From assembly GCA_039881045.1 (NCBI GenBank), contig JAYWVB010000014.1, positions 434,001 through 498,000 of the forward strand: 64,000 bases of DNA, given 5' to 3'. Position 1 is the stretch's first letter, and each line of letters opens with the position of its first letter. Both the position numbers and the translations under genes were made by a program. A model generated the notes under the pieces. The model was not told the origin of the DNA, did no database searches, and saw only the letters and a program-made list of their open reading frames with translations. Shown in pieces: positions 11,382 through 23,542 of this stretch. Source of the stretch: Chaetomium olivaceum. Taxonomy: Eukaryota; Ascomycota; Sordariomycetes; Sordariales; Chaetomiaceae.

Positions 11382-12130
11382 ACAAGAACGCCCACCTACC
11401 GAATTAAGGAATATATCTCCCTAACCGCAGGGAGCGTCGTTCTTACCGCCTGTCGCAAGATACAGCAGAGACTCCGGTCGGGGTACGGCGGCAGGGGCCG
11501 GCCGCGAACAGTGGGACTGCGGGAGCCCACGGCAGTGGAGAACACCGCAAGCACGATTGCGCGCTGGACGGGGGGAGCTGTAGATACAAACAGGGTAGCG
11601 GAGGACGCCTGGAGAGCGAGGTGGCTAAAGGAACGGGACGGTAGAGCAATCACCAGACCAGCGGACGACTTTGACCATCAGCGAGAGACGCTATTCCGAG
11701 AGGAAACCCTAAGACGGCACGACGGTCTCACCAAGGCGAGGAGTTCTCTGCTGGTCCAGATCCGAACGGGGGCAATAGGCCTACGGGACTTTCTGTTTAC
11801 ACGAGGAGTCCCAGAGATCCTAACGCCCGCCTGCCAGTGCGGCGAAGGACGGGAGACTGCCGAGCACCTGGTAGTGTGGTGTTTGGCCCCACCGCTGACT
11901 CGAAGATGGGAGAGAGCTGGAATTCGAACGCGACGGGACTTTTACTCTGTTCTGCACGGTATTGATCCTGCAACAGCACGGCTCACGAGGAGGGTCCTGG
12001 GATGGCTGATGGACTCAGGAAGGCTGCCGATGTACAGTTTGGCTAGGAGGCTCGAGCTGGAAGCGGCGGCCTAACATGCCTCTCCTTCGGAGGCCAGGGG
12101 GCCTCCTCTCTTTGTATTCGCAGGCTTACA
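11382..12130 (+). mobile_element. 5'-truncated LINE (Tad/I-like non-LTR retrotransposon) 3' fragment
   Basis: One open frame from about 11382 to the stop at 12072-12074 encodes the C-terminal end of a fungal LINE reverse-transcriptase ORF2. The region after the RNase H domain (EYISLTAGSVVLTACRKI) is followed by QIRTGAIGLRDFL. The terminal zinc-knuckle-like motif is CQCGEGRETAEHLVVWC. Everything upstream, including reverse transcriptase and endonuclease, is missing, as expected for 5' truncation during target-primed insertion. A short inverted repeat (CCTCCTTCGGAGG-type) follows the stop. The frame has no stop or RIP-type damage, so the copy is young or the piece is under selection. No polyA tail or target-site duplication could be fixed by eye. 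Confidence 0.8.
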
Positions 12131-12915
12131 CACGTGTACTTTCCTTGAAGATTGGTATGGGTTTTTCATCCGGCCTGTGAGGGCGCGGTTTTCCTGTACA
12201 GTAAATAGCTGAGGGTCCGGCACGCCTTAAGGCACAGCGGAGTATGAATAATATGACAGAGTAAACCGTTCAACGCCTTATCGTCTAAACCTGATATCAA
12301 ACGCTGTGCCTCATCTCTTACGCTCTTTTTTTTTTTACAATACCTAAACCACGCCCATCCCGGTATGAGATCGATGTAATATCCGTCAATCACGCAAGTG
12401 ACATCTGAGTGCTTGAAACGTTTGACTTCTCATTGAGCTACCGATACTGTAGGGTGCCATTGACCTGCTGGCCACCAAACTTAGGCTCGGTTTGCACAGC
12501 CCCAATGCACAACGCCTGGCACCCAAGTAGGAACATTAGCCGGGGGTTGAGTGACAAGCCGGTTGTTAAACAAATCAGCGATCCTGGTTGAGGACGACCT
12601 GGCCAGTCATACTCAAGATTCAGTGGTGCCGAGGGTCAAAGCAGGAGGATTCCGCATTTGAGGGTGTCAACAGAAGCGGAAATCTGCCGTGGCCATAACC
12701 TCAGCAGTCCATCGCCGCCAAGGATGGCTGTGTGCAGGTCGTCGACTGGTTGCTGACCGCGGGAAGAGAGTGCCTAACCTTGTTTGGCATCGATCAGGCG
12801 CAAGATAAATCCATGGTTTAGGGACGTATGAACTGTTGTTTGACCCTCTCCCGCAAAAACTGTTCAACCTCGACATCCAACTTGCTGTATCACCACACAA
12901 CTGCAAACCAAGAAA
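12131..12915. other. Intergenic region, nothing recognised
   Basis: Spacer after the LINE fragment. A 75-codon minus-strand frame (12166-12393) has no known motif. The last 80 bases are the likely leader of the next gene. Confidence 0.35.
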
Positions 12916-13299
12916 ATGGACACCGGCAAACCGCACCCCTTCTCCTTCCACTCAACCTCCTCCTCCACCCTCCAGACCACCACCTCAAAAACCTATACCA
13001 ACAACGACCAAATCACCTCCAGTCAAACCATTACCAACCAACCTTCCGAAAACGTCACCACGCACGAACCAGGGCAGTACACCTACGTCGACAAGCGCAC
13101 CATCCCCAACCCTGACGCGCAGCCCAAACAAAAGTCGCGGCTCAGCAAGTTTCTTTCCAAGTTCGAGAGCTCGGCGGTGCGGCAGGCCAACGCGGCGCGC
13201 GAAGACAAGCGGCTGGAAGCGGAGCGCACGGGGGTACATAAGCGCGCGGTTTCGATGGTGCCCGGGAATGCAGCGCAGAGTACGGGGGCGTTTTTGTGA
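12916..13299 (+). CDS. Small conserved-looking hypothetical protein (127 aa)
   Basis: A single-exon gene starting at an ATG in good context (AGAAAATGG). The first half is Ser/Thr/Asn-rich and low in complexity. The second half is basic and helical, with a stretch KSRLSKFLSKFESSAVRQAN followed by an Arg/Glu-rich segment and a C-terminal AAQSTGAFL. The compositional switch and the codon use in this one frame, rather than in the overlapping frames, argue that it is real. I have a vague recollection of similar short proteins in Sordariomycetes but cannot name a family. No signal peptide or membrane segment is seen. Confidence 0.6.
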   Translation: MDTGKPHPFSFHSTSSSTLQTTTSKTYTNNDQITSSQTITNQPSENVTTHEPGQYTYVDKRTIPNPDAQPKQKSRLSKFLSKFESSAVRQANAAREDKRLEAERTGVHKRAVSMVPGNAAQSTGAFL

Positions 13300-14964
13300 T
13301 TAGTTGATGTTTGGTACGGTTGGGGGGTTGGAGAACCGACTGCGGGGACATGATGTGTGGTAGCAATACAGACTACAGAGGCCGTCTCTGATCACGAACC
13401 CGCGGTCTAGGCTCCATTCACGACTGGATGTTCTGCGTGTCAGATGCCCGTCTCTCTCGCACTTACCTTATCAGCGGTAGTGCCGACGGTGGCTCTGGGC
13501 AAGATCCCATTGGGAACGATGACAAGATCAAGATCACCATCATTGCCAGCATAGTCGAAAAATGGAAAAAGGCCGACCCTTGCGCTTGAATTTAACTTCC
13601 CTTGCTCATGTCGACCTCAGACCCACCGAGACCTTACATGGTCCGTTTGTGACAAACAGGAATAATTTACAGTATGTTATTGCCCCTAGCCACCATCCAT
13701 ACTGTTTGCAACCTCCCCCCTCCATTTTATCCAGGTTTTTTTGTTGCCGAGCCACCGCTTGACAATTGGCTTCACCGAGTACCTTGTGGGTCGCAGGGAG
13801 TTCGACGACATGACGGACCCTCAGGCCGGCCGAGGAATCGATTGGGCTAGGTTTCTATAAAGGAAAAGAAAAGGAATGAGATAAATTGCAGAAAGAAATA
13901 AGTATGTGTGAACTCCGGGCTGTCCCTCAGACCCTCGCTCGGACCATCGGGGACATGGACCATCGTCATTACGCATGGGCTATTATTACCTAGGTAGGTA
14001 GAGATAGGCACCTATCTAACAAGGTACCGAACATGTACATACCATGATTTATATAAGAGCTCCAACCTCGCCAGTGCGCTTTTTGCCTCACACACAGAGG
14101 TGATAAGATAGCTACCTAGGGACTGTAACTATCGCCGAAGCGATAATGTGCCTATTGAATCTGAGGTAGCCATTTGGCCGAGATGGCTTTGCTTTGCCCC
14201 GGGCACTTGATTTCAGGCATCTTTTACTCTAACCACGGTACCAGGTATGATACGTTTTCGAGGTCGAATGCCCTCCTTGGCTTGCCTTTGGTGGTGCACC
14301 TGGCATGCCTCAGCATATGACCCCGACAGAGAATAGTTTCGTGTCGAGCGCCGTTGCTCGTGATCGGGGTAAAGATGGCGTAGCTCCACGATAACCCACC
14401 GCAGAGCGGTCCAAACGGCGCGATAGGCAACAGCTAGGATTTATACATGAACCTTAACTCGCCCTCACCCGTCACTGAAAGTGGCAAACTAGATGGTGAG
14501 TCAATAAAAACAACCGAGCGCAGAGACTTAAAATCAAATGCATCTACACCCCAAACTTGCAATGTTCCTCCCGGCTACCCACAGATCCCACCTCACCTTG
14601 ACTTCAACAGCACCACTTTTTTTCAAACCTTCTGTCTTTTATTTTTTAATATCAATCACAAATCAAGCTCAACACCATGGTTGCACGTTGCCCCATCTGC
14701 AACCGGTGGATGAACGGCCGTGGTGGCATCCACGTCTGCCCCGGCAAGGATAATGTGAACCTGGGTATTCTCAAGACAACCCCGGCTTGTAAATGTCCTT
14801 CTCGCCAGGGCAATAAGACTGTCCAAAGGCCCATTGACAATACGGACTTGGTAACACCCCCCCCCACGGCTGGAAGGAGCCGCGCGAATTCACAAGGTAG
14901 CCACCCACCAACCTACATGTCCCTTCTACCCCCACCGCCTACCCTCGCGTTGTCTACCTATTAC
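13300..14964. other. Intergenic region with TAGGTA-type motifs
   Basis: A long gap with CCTAGGTAGGTA around 13990 and other TACCTA words. A plus-strand frame at 14677-15090 begins with a CPICNRW...CPGKD pattern that could suggest a zinc ribbon, but it runs into the antisense of tyrosinase 1 and has no convincing splice model. I list it only as a weak possibility. Confidence 0.35.
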
Positions 14965-16256
14965 CTATTCATACACGTAACAAAAAGGTCCATCAATGGT
15001 GGACACAAGCTCTTTGACTGGCCACGAAGACGAAAGGAGCCCAAACGGTACCCCTGTATCCAGGGTGACATTGTCGCTCGGCGGAGCTAGAGCAACACAC
15101 TTTAGTATATCAACACCAGGCACCCCGAGGGAATTCTTAACCTACTATTTGCCGCGGTCTGGGTGCCCCAGACCTGATTTGTCCTCTCGCGCGGATCTTC
15201 CAAGTTCTGCCAGATGGTCCAGAGCCGATCGACCTGCGCATGGTGCAACCAGAAGATCGGATCCGCCGGACTCGCGAAAACATCCAAGGCAATTCCGCCC
15301 ACCTGGAAGTGCCCAGAGCCATGCACACCCCCTGGGGCTCATCCAGCTGCACATTCAAACATCCCAAACCCTTACACCCTAGCAACGCCGTCACGTTTGT
15401 CGGCCTGGTATCCGCCCCAAACACCGGACTAATATCTCGAACTAGACAACGCGGGTTATACCCCAGCCCACCCTCAGGAGCAGCCGGCTCAAACGACACG
15501 GGGCCCAGATTTACCGTAAACCTGTCCGCGGTGAATGGGCCCGCAAACACGCAACCCCCACCCGTCGCGGGCTCGAACGTCTTCGTCAGCGCCGGCCCGG
15601 CAACCGACACGGGTTCCCGCCCGGCCACAAACACGCCGTTGCTGCCCATCGACCAGGGGGAGCCGTCCAGCACGGGGGAGGCAGCAGGGTCCTTGTAAGA
15701 GAGCGTCCAGTCCCAGTAGGGCTGGGCGCCGGCGTAGCCGCACTCGGTGCGCAGGGCGGTTTCGTAAAGGTGCACGTAGAAGCGGTGGAAGGGGAGGAAG
15801 AGGCCGGAGGCGTGGACGAAAGGGGTGAGGAGTAGATGGCTGCCGACGAAATCATCGTAGCGGTTGCGGATGCCGGGGATGGTCGTGGGTGGGGTGACGA
15901 AACTGTGGTTGGCGTGCAGACAGTGGACGGCGGAGATGTAAGAGAGGCGGTCGGGTTTGGACAGCGAGCCCCTAGGGTTGGTAGGTTTGCGTTAGTTGGG
16001 TATTTTTGTGGGGGGTAAAGAAGTTCAGGGAGGGGAGCGAAGCTGACCATTCCCGTCGCCGGAGGATGTTCTTGCTGGTGCAGCCTTTCTCGCGGGTCCT
16101 TAAGGTGGCGTGTATGTATCTTTGATATTCATTTTGGAGGCGGGCAATTTCTTTGGATGCCAAAGCCTCGGCATCATGGGCATGCTCGTTGTTAATGGTA
16201 GCGCCGGTCAGGGCGGCCAGGGGGAGGAGACTAGCCAAGAAGGACACGGGCTTCAT
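14965..16256 (-). CDS. Secreted tyrosinase 1 (type-3 copper oxidase), one-base frameshift
   Basis: A tyrosinase-family oxidase predicted to hydroxylate or oxidise phenols with a dinuclear copper centre. The N-terminus is a signal peptide (MKPVSFLASLLPLAALTGA). Three exons are defined by introns at 15972-16047 and 15087-15145 (branch ATACTAAAG). Copper-site landmarks are VHCLHANHSF, FLPFHRFYVHLYE, GVHGSGHFQVGG and DPIFWLHHAQVDRLW. The C-terminal exon gives NTPPSDNVTLD...CYVYE, ending at 14965. Between LDEPQG and GVHGSGH the frame slips by one base at a C5/G4 site (15328-15337). Adding one base gives 386 codons exactly. Alternatively a 45-nt intron could restore the frame, at the cost of about 15 conserved-looking residues. 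The enzyme is the paralogue of the tyrosinase at 48 kb. Confidence 0.85.
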
Positions 16257-17641
16257 GTTGTAGTTAGTGCAGTTTAGTTGGAAAAGATTGTAGAATACGC
16301 TCCTAACTTTCCTTCATGACTGGGTGCTCACCATTCCTCTTATACGCACCCATATCCCATGAACTTCATGCTTCTCGGGTGTGTTGGACCGATTGTGCAG
16401 TCACCCACATGAATATGCTGCAGTTATCCCTGAATCCCAAGTCCGGTCGTAGCACAATGGTACCCTCAAGTGCAGATGTCATGAGGAAACGGCGGCTCAG
16501 CCCAACCAGGAGGTGCATGTTCTGCAATGTCACGCTGGTGTTGGCTCGCAGCTGTGTCAGCCTGCGGGCTGATGCAGGGTGGGTACATGTAGTTCCGGGA
16601 CTGTCCCGCGGACCAGGCGGTGTCTTTGGGTGTGGGTAGGGCGGCGTGCTCGGGCTTACGGAGCAGCCCGCCGCCGTGAGAACGAACTCCGGCAGTGAAA
16701 GATATTAGAGAGTTGATCAAATTGAAGATCAGTGATAGTTGAGATATGTCACAGCTGCTGTCTGCAGAAGCGAGCAATGGATCAAAGACACCTATTATCA
16801 CCGTTGCAAGCTTTGTATTATCTTAACAAACCTGCCATCGACCTGTGTTGGTATCTGACCGACAACGTACTTCAGACCCCAATCCTGCCACCCACTTCGG
16901 CAAAGCCGGTAATTAACCCCGCTCCCCCCCTACTTTCCCTACACCTCTCACGTATCGTCGTGTACCTCCATCTCCGCTCCTCGAGAACCCACTATGCCGT
17001 CGGGAAGCCATACTTCGAGACAGGTCCATCAAATACATTTTAAGGCCGTGAACCCCTTCCTTTTCTGCTTACCGGAATGACAACCTGCAATCCATTCATG
17101 GCGTCGAAGCCAAGCCGTTGGTTAGCCAAGCTGCATGTAGGATTTCGACGTGGCCTTTCCGGGCCCAAATCGGACCTCGCTGAGCGAAGTCCAGGGGTGT
17201 CCATGGGCTGTACTTGTGTAATTACGATGTGCGATCGGCCCGAGACAGTGGACGGGGAACTGGCGGAGGGAGCTTTGAGACAAGTTTCAAACACCGGCTC
17301 AGCTATCTTACTGTGAAGTCTAACCGTATAGCGTAAACAACTGCAACGTAGACCTCAGCAATGATGTTAGCAACATCAACAATGAAAGTATAGGCATTTA
17401 AGGAAGCCAGACATTGTGGCTATAAGCAAGGGACAAACACATTCAACACTTGGCAGGACGGAACTTCGGCAGGGCCAAGGACCGCCAAGGGGAGCGAGCA
17501 TCGGAACAACTTCACTTCGGCAGTATAAACAAGCTTCGCCAAGCCTACTTGACCTCACCTGACGACAGAATCACAATCTGAAGGCACTCGGGCGTTACTA
17601 TGTACATCAGAAACCACAAACCCAACCTGCCCATCATCCGC
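16257..17641. other. Intergenic region, nothing recognised
   Basis: Spacer between the 5' end of tyrosinase 1 and the 3' end of the xylanase gene. It carries only short, unsupported frames. Confidence 0.4.
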
Positions 17642-18389
17642 CTACTCAATGTTGATCTTAGCCGACCCACTGCTTCCCGGGCCGCCGTCGGCGGTATAGC
17701 CCTCCACGGCCACAATAACCGAGTCATACGACCCCAAGTTCATCCCCTTCGCCTTCCAGGCATCAAAGTGCTTAGTCGTCGTGACCGTGCCCCCGACACG
17801 CTTCTCCTTGCGGACGGACCAGTACTGCTGGAAGGTGCGGGTACCCTCGATGGAGGGCTTGTTGACGCGGGTGCTGGTGAAGATCTCGTAGGTGCCCTCG
17901 CCTTCAATGGTGAACTCGCCCTTGGACGTCCACGGCTCGTTCGGGGCAAGGTCTGCGTGCGACTCCACGATGTAGTACTCGATCAGCGGGTTGCGCGTCC
18001 ACCCGTAGATGGCGAGGTAGCCGGGGCCGGTCGCGTTGTAGGTGCCGCTGAACTTGATGGTTCTGGACGAGGAGGGATACGGGGTTAGTCGGGTTGTTCA
18101 CTGCGGCTGTCTGTCTGTTCGTTGGGTGTATGTTGGAATGGTTAGCTTACCTGGCACCCTGTCCGTTCCAGCCCTTTCCGCAGACGAAGCCGCCCTTGCT
18201 GTTCCAATCGGCCGTGAACGAACCGCCCTGGCCGTTGACGCAGCGGATGTTGCTGCCGCCTTCGGACCAGCTGTTGAAGCCGTTGCCGTCGAAGCGTGCT
18301 TGCAGGGTGTTGGCTGGCTCAGCGGCAGGTGCGGCGAGCATGCCAGGCACCAAAAGGCTGGCGGCGGTGAGAAGGGAGAACTGGACCAT
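17642..18389 (-). CDS. GH11 endo-1,4-beta-xylanase, secreted
   Basis: A glycoside hydrolase family 11 xylanase that cleaves the xylan backbone outside the cell. It has two exons with an intron at 18063-18150, giving 219 residues, the usual size for the family. An N-terminal signal peptide (MVQFSLLTAASLLVPGMLA) is followed by a short propeptide-like stretch. The nucleophile Glu lies in PLIEYYIVES and the acid/base Glu in VIVAVEGYTAD near the C-terminus. TRTFQQYWSVR and HFDAWKAKGMNLGS are typical GH11 core strands. No CBM1 is attached. The gene is intact. Its job fits with the xylitol dehydrogenase and beta-mannosidase genes at the other end of the window. Confidence 0.93.
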
Positions 18390-21071
18390 GGTGATTGATT
18401 TGTGAGACTTGGATGTGGTAACAAACGAGGATCATGGAGCTGGATGTTCTGCCGTGGACGGAAGAAACGTCTAATACTTATAGCCAGGCCCGGGTGAATC
18501 ATTCAACAGATTTAGCATCGCGATGCCCTGACGATCCATTGAAATAGCCAGGGCCAGGCCAACACTGACCTGACTGACTCGAGTGACAGCCATTCTCCCG
18601 AAACTAGGTTGTATACTGAGGTTGCATGCCGGTAGTTTCTGGTGGAGAGTTGGCCCAACCCCACGGCACCTACGGAGGCTTCCAGGCTTGGGGATCATGC
18701 GTGATGGGACGCCATATTTAGCCTGAAGCATTACCGCAGATCCGTGTTGATCACTGCCCGGCCTGCCTCATGCAACCAAATCCGGATCCCTGATTTTGTG
18801 GGGTATTCCCGGTCACTACCGACGTGCCTTTTCGGGGGGCCGTGGAAAGGGCGGCGACGGAATGTTTGAGAATATATTAGCCCCAGGACGCGCGCCAATA
18901 ATAACTGGACCCCAGACAGTGCTTGCGCCGACTGGGCTCGGAGGACTAACGTGGAATAGGGGACTGCCGTAGAGAGAAACCGGAGGATAACACGGATGGC
19001 AAAAAGATATAGTATGTACGCACTGGGTAAAGGGGGGACTCTGACTGTAGAATTAACGTCAACCTTGTTATTGGTGCGCTTTGTGGCGGTTCATTTCCTT
19101 CCCAGGACAGGGAGTCGTAGTGTGCTGGCCTATGATTCCATTTCGATAGCACCAACTGTGAAATGCGCACGAAGGGAACAATCATCATCGGGTTATTATC
19201 TTTCGGGCGTTTAGAGTTGGTGACCCGACTACCCGGCAAGATCGCTTGCTGGGTATGTTGATTTTAAATATGACTAGATAAACCGGGTATACGGACATGA
19301 TCACCGCGGTCAAATAACCTAATTCGTGAAGCCGACCACTATTGTCACGTTGTACACGGGAGGGCACATCATAGTCACCACGTACCCACGAACGAGACAT
19401 AAGCACGATATCCGGGGGGGGGGGGGGGGGGCTGATACGACGTTAGGAGAATGCATGCTTGGAATACAGGGACGTATCACATCATATGGGCGTGCTGTCT
19501 TCTGGGGCTGTCGCCAGCGGATGCCAAGCAACCCATTTCACCCCGAAGCCGAGTTATGGACTTCAGGGGTTGATATATATATTTTTTATGTACAGCTACA
19601 GGGATATGTCCCCACCCTCCCTGCCCCCGTGTTTCTTTACTTCGGTTTATTTATCTTTCTTTTCCCTTTTCTTGGTGGGGGGAGCGCAGGTCAATGTTGT
19701 CCACAAAGGTTCCGTTCCGTGTTCGTGGGAACGACATTCTCGGAACCAGCGTCTAATTAACAGTCTAGTAGATCTATCATCTCTTAGCTAACCTAGGTAC
19801 ACCCTGATGAAGGGGCCAATTTGGTAACCCAGGTCCGGTACAAGATGGAGGACTATGGCGCTATATAGAATGCCGTAAACTTTTGCATCTGCTTAGCAAG
19901 AGTCGGCTGTATCTCGGTGGGTTTCAACCCCAGATAGTACAAAATATGGTAGCACGTAACAGTATCCCGTGGGAGACGCATATCCGGCCTGTCCATAGGA
20001 AGACCTTACCAGGATTTGACATTGAGCCTTGTTAAAAGTTCTCCCTAAACGACAGGTAAAGGTCTTTGTGAGAACCGAAACAAACGGTTCTACAACGCTT
20101 CGGCCGGTTGTCGGCGTGTACCACCAGACATGCCCCTCGACGTTAGTATAAGGTACCAAGTACTTCGTACGGACCCGGCTGTGTTGCTTTTCGGACTAGA
20201 AACCGAGCAAAAATTCGGGAAATCTGCGGCCCCATCAACGCCATCTACGATGCCGGGACGCCCTTCTTCACCAAGGCCGCCATCCGCGATCCCCTCCGAA
20301 CGATCGATGAGTCGGGTATTGGCCCCGTCCAAACCGAGCCGCTGCTGTTACACTTCGCGATAGTGGCATCGATGGAAAGACTGTTGATATCCCCATCCAG
20401 CTCGGCGCAAGGGATCCAGACAGTACACACTGGCCGCCGGCGGACGATGGTTCGCTGTGGCTAAACACCAGCCTCGCCATCGAGCTCCGCCCGAAAGACT
20501 ACCTGATGTCCTTAAGCTTCATTCATATCACCGATTTCGACCCCGCCGCAGCCTTCCTCATCTTGAGAGTAAAGGCAGTACCCGTCCGAATGACACCAGC
20601 TACCTTTTTTTGTCCCTGTTGGTTGCAGGCTGACCTACGAGTATAGGTCCGATATTATATCTCCCAGATTTGAAGGCATGATCGGGGATTATACCGAGTT
20701 CATTTCCTGGCGGTGAACCAGGGATTGTGACCTGACGAACCACAATAACTGCTGTTCGGTTCAAAATGACGCGAAAACATATATGAGCCCGCTGTGATTG
20801 TCGTGATACTGAGCTGCTGCCTTCCAGGTTGCTAACAGCTTTGCTTGGCAAAGGTCTCAGGAACTTTTTCACTGCTTCGCAGTCGTGCTCAGACCGTGCA
20901 AGCCTGCTCAAGGAGGCACCCTTTGCGTGTACTGTATGTACTGTACTGTGCATCAGGGAGGTATGTGGCTTGTTGGGCGATAACCTTATCGCTCCTTCGA
21001 TTTTCAGCCTTCATTCAGTGACTCCGTGAGCGGAAAGGTTTTCTTTCTTCCCCTCTCACCTTTTTTTCAGT
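18390..21071. other. Long gene-poor region with G18 tract and a possible decayed coding stretch
   Basis: This 2.7-kb gap holds the xylanase promoter at its left end, a run of about 18 G at 19414-19431, and no recognised gene. Around 20200-20570 the plus strand shows coding-like composition split over two frames (GPINAIYDAGTPFFTKAAIR, then ADDGSLWLNTSLAIELRP). It may be a frame-broken remnant, but I recognise no family. Confidence 0.35.
18475..18882 (-). promoter_or_regulatory. TATA element and two XlnR/Xyr1-type sites upstream of the xylanase gene
   Basis: Reading the minus strand, TATAAGTA lies at 18482-18475, about 85-95 bases before the xylanase ATG. Two GGCTAA words lie at 18723-18718 and 18882-18877, about 330 and 490 bases upstream. 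GGCTAA is the known core site of the xylanase regulator XlnR/Xyr1 of filamentous fungi. A six-base match can arise by chance, so the regulatory role is inference, supported by the gene it precedes. Confidence 0.45.
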
Positions 21072-22498
21072 ATGAATCCCCAATCAACCATTGGAATGAT
21101 GACTGCGCCCGTGATGGCTTCACAAGGTCCCCCAGCTTCCACGAGCTCACTCAGCTCACAGTGTCCATCCACTACAGGTGCTGCCTGTGGTGACCCGCAT
21201 CGCCGAGAGACGGTAATTGACTAACATTCCATCCTTTTTCTCATCCGGTTTAATTTGCGGAGAATGGCAATTTTTTTGCTGATCGCTCTTTCCAGGTTTT
21301 GCTTGATTGCCACAGCATTGATGAGATCGCCAAATATATTGTGGACGCTCGCCACCAAGCTAACGACGACGCGATTCTCACCTTCACCTGGCCTGCGAGC
21401 GAGGTGCCTAGCCTTGCGCAACGTCTTGACAACCGACTCGTTGAACTCGGCCAACGAAAACTCCGACGGTTCGAATACGATTACAAATCCGGGCTGGTAT
21501 ATCTCGATATCGGGAAGGAATCTCGTGTCCATTATCACGTCCAAGCCGGCCTCCGCGACTGCCTCAAGCAGGCTGTCGCAGAGTTACTTTGCGCCGCTAA
21601 GGACAAGGCACTCATCCAACAAATTCAGTCCGTGGAGGAGCATGGCACAGCTTCTATTGAATCCGAAAACAAGCTCGAGAGGCAGGGTGATGTTTCGTTC
21701 GGCCGCGCAGGAACCCTGCCTGCGCTAGTGTGCGAGATCTCGTAGGGCGAGACCCGCCGCCACGTGGAGGAGAAGGCCCACCAATATATCGAGTTGTCTG
21801 AAGGTAACATCCGCACCGTCCTCATCCTCGATCTCCAGTACAAGGCGTTGCAGAAAGCGTGGGTTAGCCTCCTTGTGGCGGATCATTCCTCCGGCCGCTG
21901 GGCTCAGCCTTCCCAACTCTTCTACGACGATAGTCTTGGCCGTCAACAACCAGACGGTCAAGTCGGTCTGTATCTCTCCGACTTTCTCGGGTCCGACGAT
22001 TTACCGGCGGCGTTTTGTCGCCCATCTGTGATTGAGCTGGCCGCTGGAGTCTCCAGGTTTGTGTGGTGTTCTCACTTAGTAGATCAAGGTTAACCGCTCA
22101 ATAGAAACCCCCAGATTACCCTAATCTACGAAGACCTTAGGGATATTTTTGTTCATGCTCTCCACATTCACGACCCGAAGAAGTTCAGCATCGAGATCGG
22201 TGATAAAAAGGAAGGGCTATTCGTGAGAGCCGTTCGCTCCGTCGCTGAGCTTGACCAGCGTGTCGCTGAGGTTAACCAACGTGCCGCTGAGCTTGAGATG
22301 CGTTGGCGGCAAAGTTCGCCGCTGAGGAAAGAAGATACTTGTTGGCCAAGGTATGTGACAAGGCAATGGACTTCCCCCCAAACTCGCTGTTGACCATGGT
22401 TATTGTAGGTGGGCGCTAGTAAAGTTGGCGGCGGGGGCCAAGCCATAAATGGACGTGGTCATCAACCATTCCGCCGCCCTCAAGCTCAGCATTTTTAA
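21072..22498 (+). pseudogene. Uma2-like PD-(D/E)XK nuclease-fold gene with in-frame stop and frameshift
   Basis: The sequence resembles the fungal group of restriction-endonuclease-like (Uma2-like) hypothetical proteins. Exon 1 (21072-21212) is Ser/Thr-rich. After an intron at 21213-21295 comes a helical N-terminal part and then the core DVSFGRAGTLPALVCEIS, which matches the D...ExS active-site pattern. This is followed by EEKAHQYIELSEGNIRTV and LILDLQYK. An in-frame TAG at 21743-21745 directly follows the CEIS motif, where relatives have Trp, Tyr or another residue. Further introns are 22057-22104 and 22351-22408. A one-base loss near 22303 separates a heptad stretch (SVAELDQRVAEVNQRAAEL) from AAKFAAEERRYLLAK. 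Two lesions make a dead gene likely. The function of the family in fungi is unknown. Confidence 0.6.
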
Positions 22499-23542
22499 AA
22501 ATGGGACACCCCCTCAACCAGGACTACACCAAACTACCTCACGACTCGTCTTCAGTGCTGGCTGTCAGCTCGGTGTCTTGCGGTATCCGCGGAGACTGTG
22601 GTATGGCAGCGAGGGTCTACCAGGGATTGTTGTTCGAGACCGATGTGCAGCCTCTGGCGAGAGGGCTTGGAGGTGCGTTGGAGGGAAAGGGGGGAAAGGG
22701 GGGAACGATTTTGACAAGATCTGGCCTTTTCTTTTTTCGAACTCTGGCAGTAAGAATCGAGACCATCCCTGCGACCGGCCAGCCAAAGTCATGTTTCCTG
22801 TACGTAACGAGACAACCATGGCAGACTCGCCCACTCACCTCTGACCTCCATCCACGATTGCTACAAATCCCAGTGTGCATAATAATTATGACAAATGGAG
22901 AGTCCAGTTGGAATGAGGCCGATGCTTCATTTGATGGACAAGCTGCACACTAAAGTCGTTCCTAATCCGGTGCTACAACCGCATAGCTGGGGACGATTTG
23001 CTGTTCCAATCTGAAGACATACTATGACTTCATCGAGTTTATCGGCCAAACACCAAGTCATGTTTAGCTCTGCGAGAAGCTGGTTGCAATACAAGAGTCC
23101 AGCAAGCCGCCAACGGAAATGTCCGGGCTCCCTGTATCCAAGTGGTACCGACCGAGAAACTTTCCACCTTAATTAGACAAAGTCGAATCTCAACTAGGCG
23201 TTTTCCCGTTCAACGTTTCCAGAGTTCGCTGCCGATGGCGTTGGATCAATACGCAACGGCACTTGGAAGGACATCGGGCACCTCGTCGGGTTGGCCATGA
23301 TTAAAACCTGCTGGGCGTGCGCAAAATTCTAATACCACGCATCTGTTGATCAGCCCCCCCCGGACTGCTTGGTCGATTCCGACGAGGCTGGAACGAAGAC
23401 GTCGTCACTCGTCACTTTAATTAACAGCTCTGCCCTGGCCTGGGGCGTTCCAGGAAGGAACTTCCGCGTGAATCAATGCCATGACTTTACTCCACAATAA
23501 TTGTTATCATATATTCCGCTAGGTTCATGAGTTAGAAACCTA
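22499..23542. other. Intergenic region, nothing recognised
   Basis: Spacer between the decayed Uma2-like gene and the 3' end of the exonuclease gene. It has short frames on both strands with no motif. Confidence 0.4.

Noticed and set aside
14677..15382. A plus-strand gene with a CxxC-type zinc ribbon and a spliced second exon
   Set aside because: Its second half is exactly antisense to the conserved C-terminus of tyrosinase 1, and the splice signals are weak.
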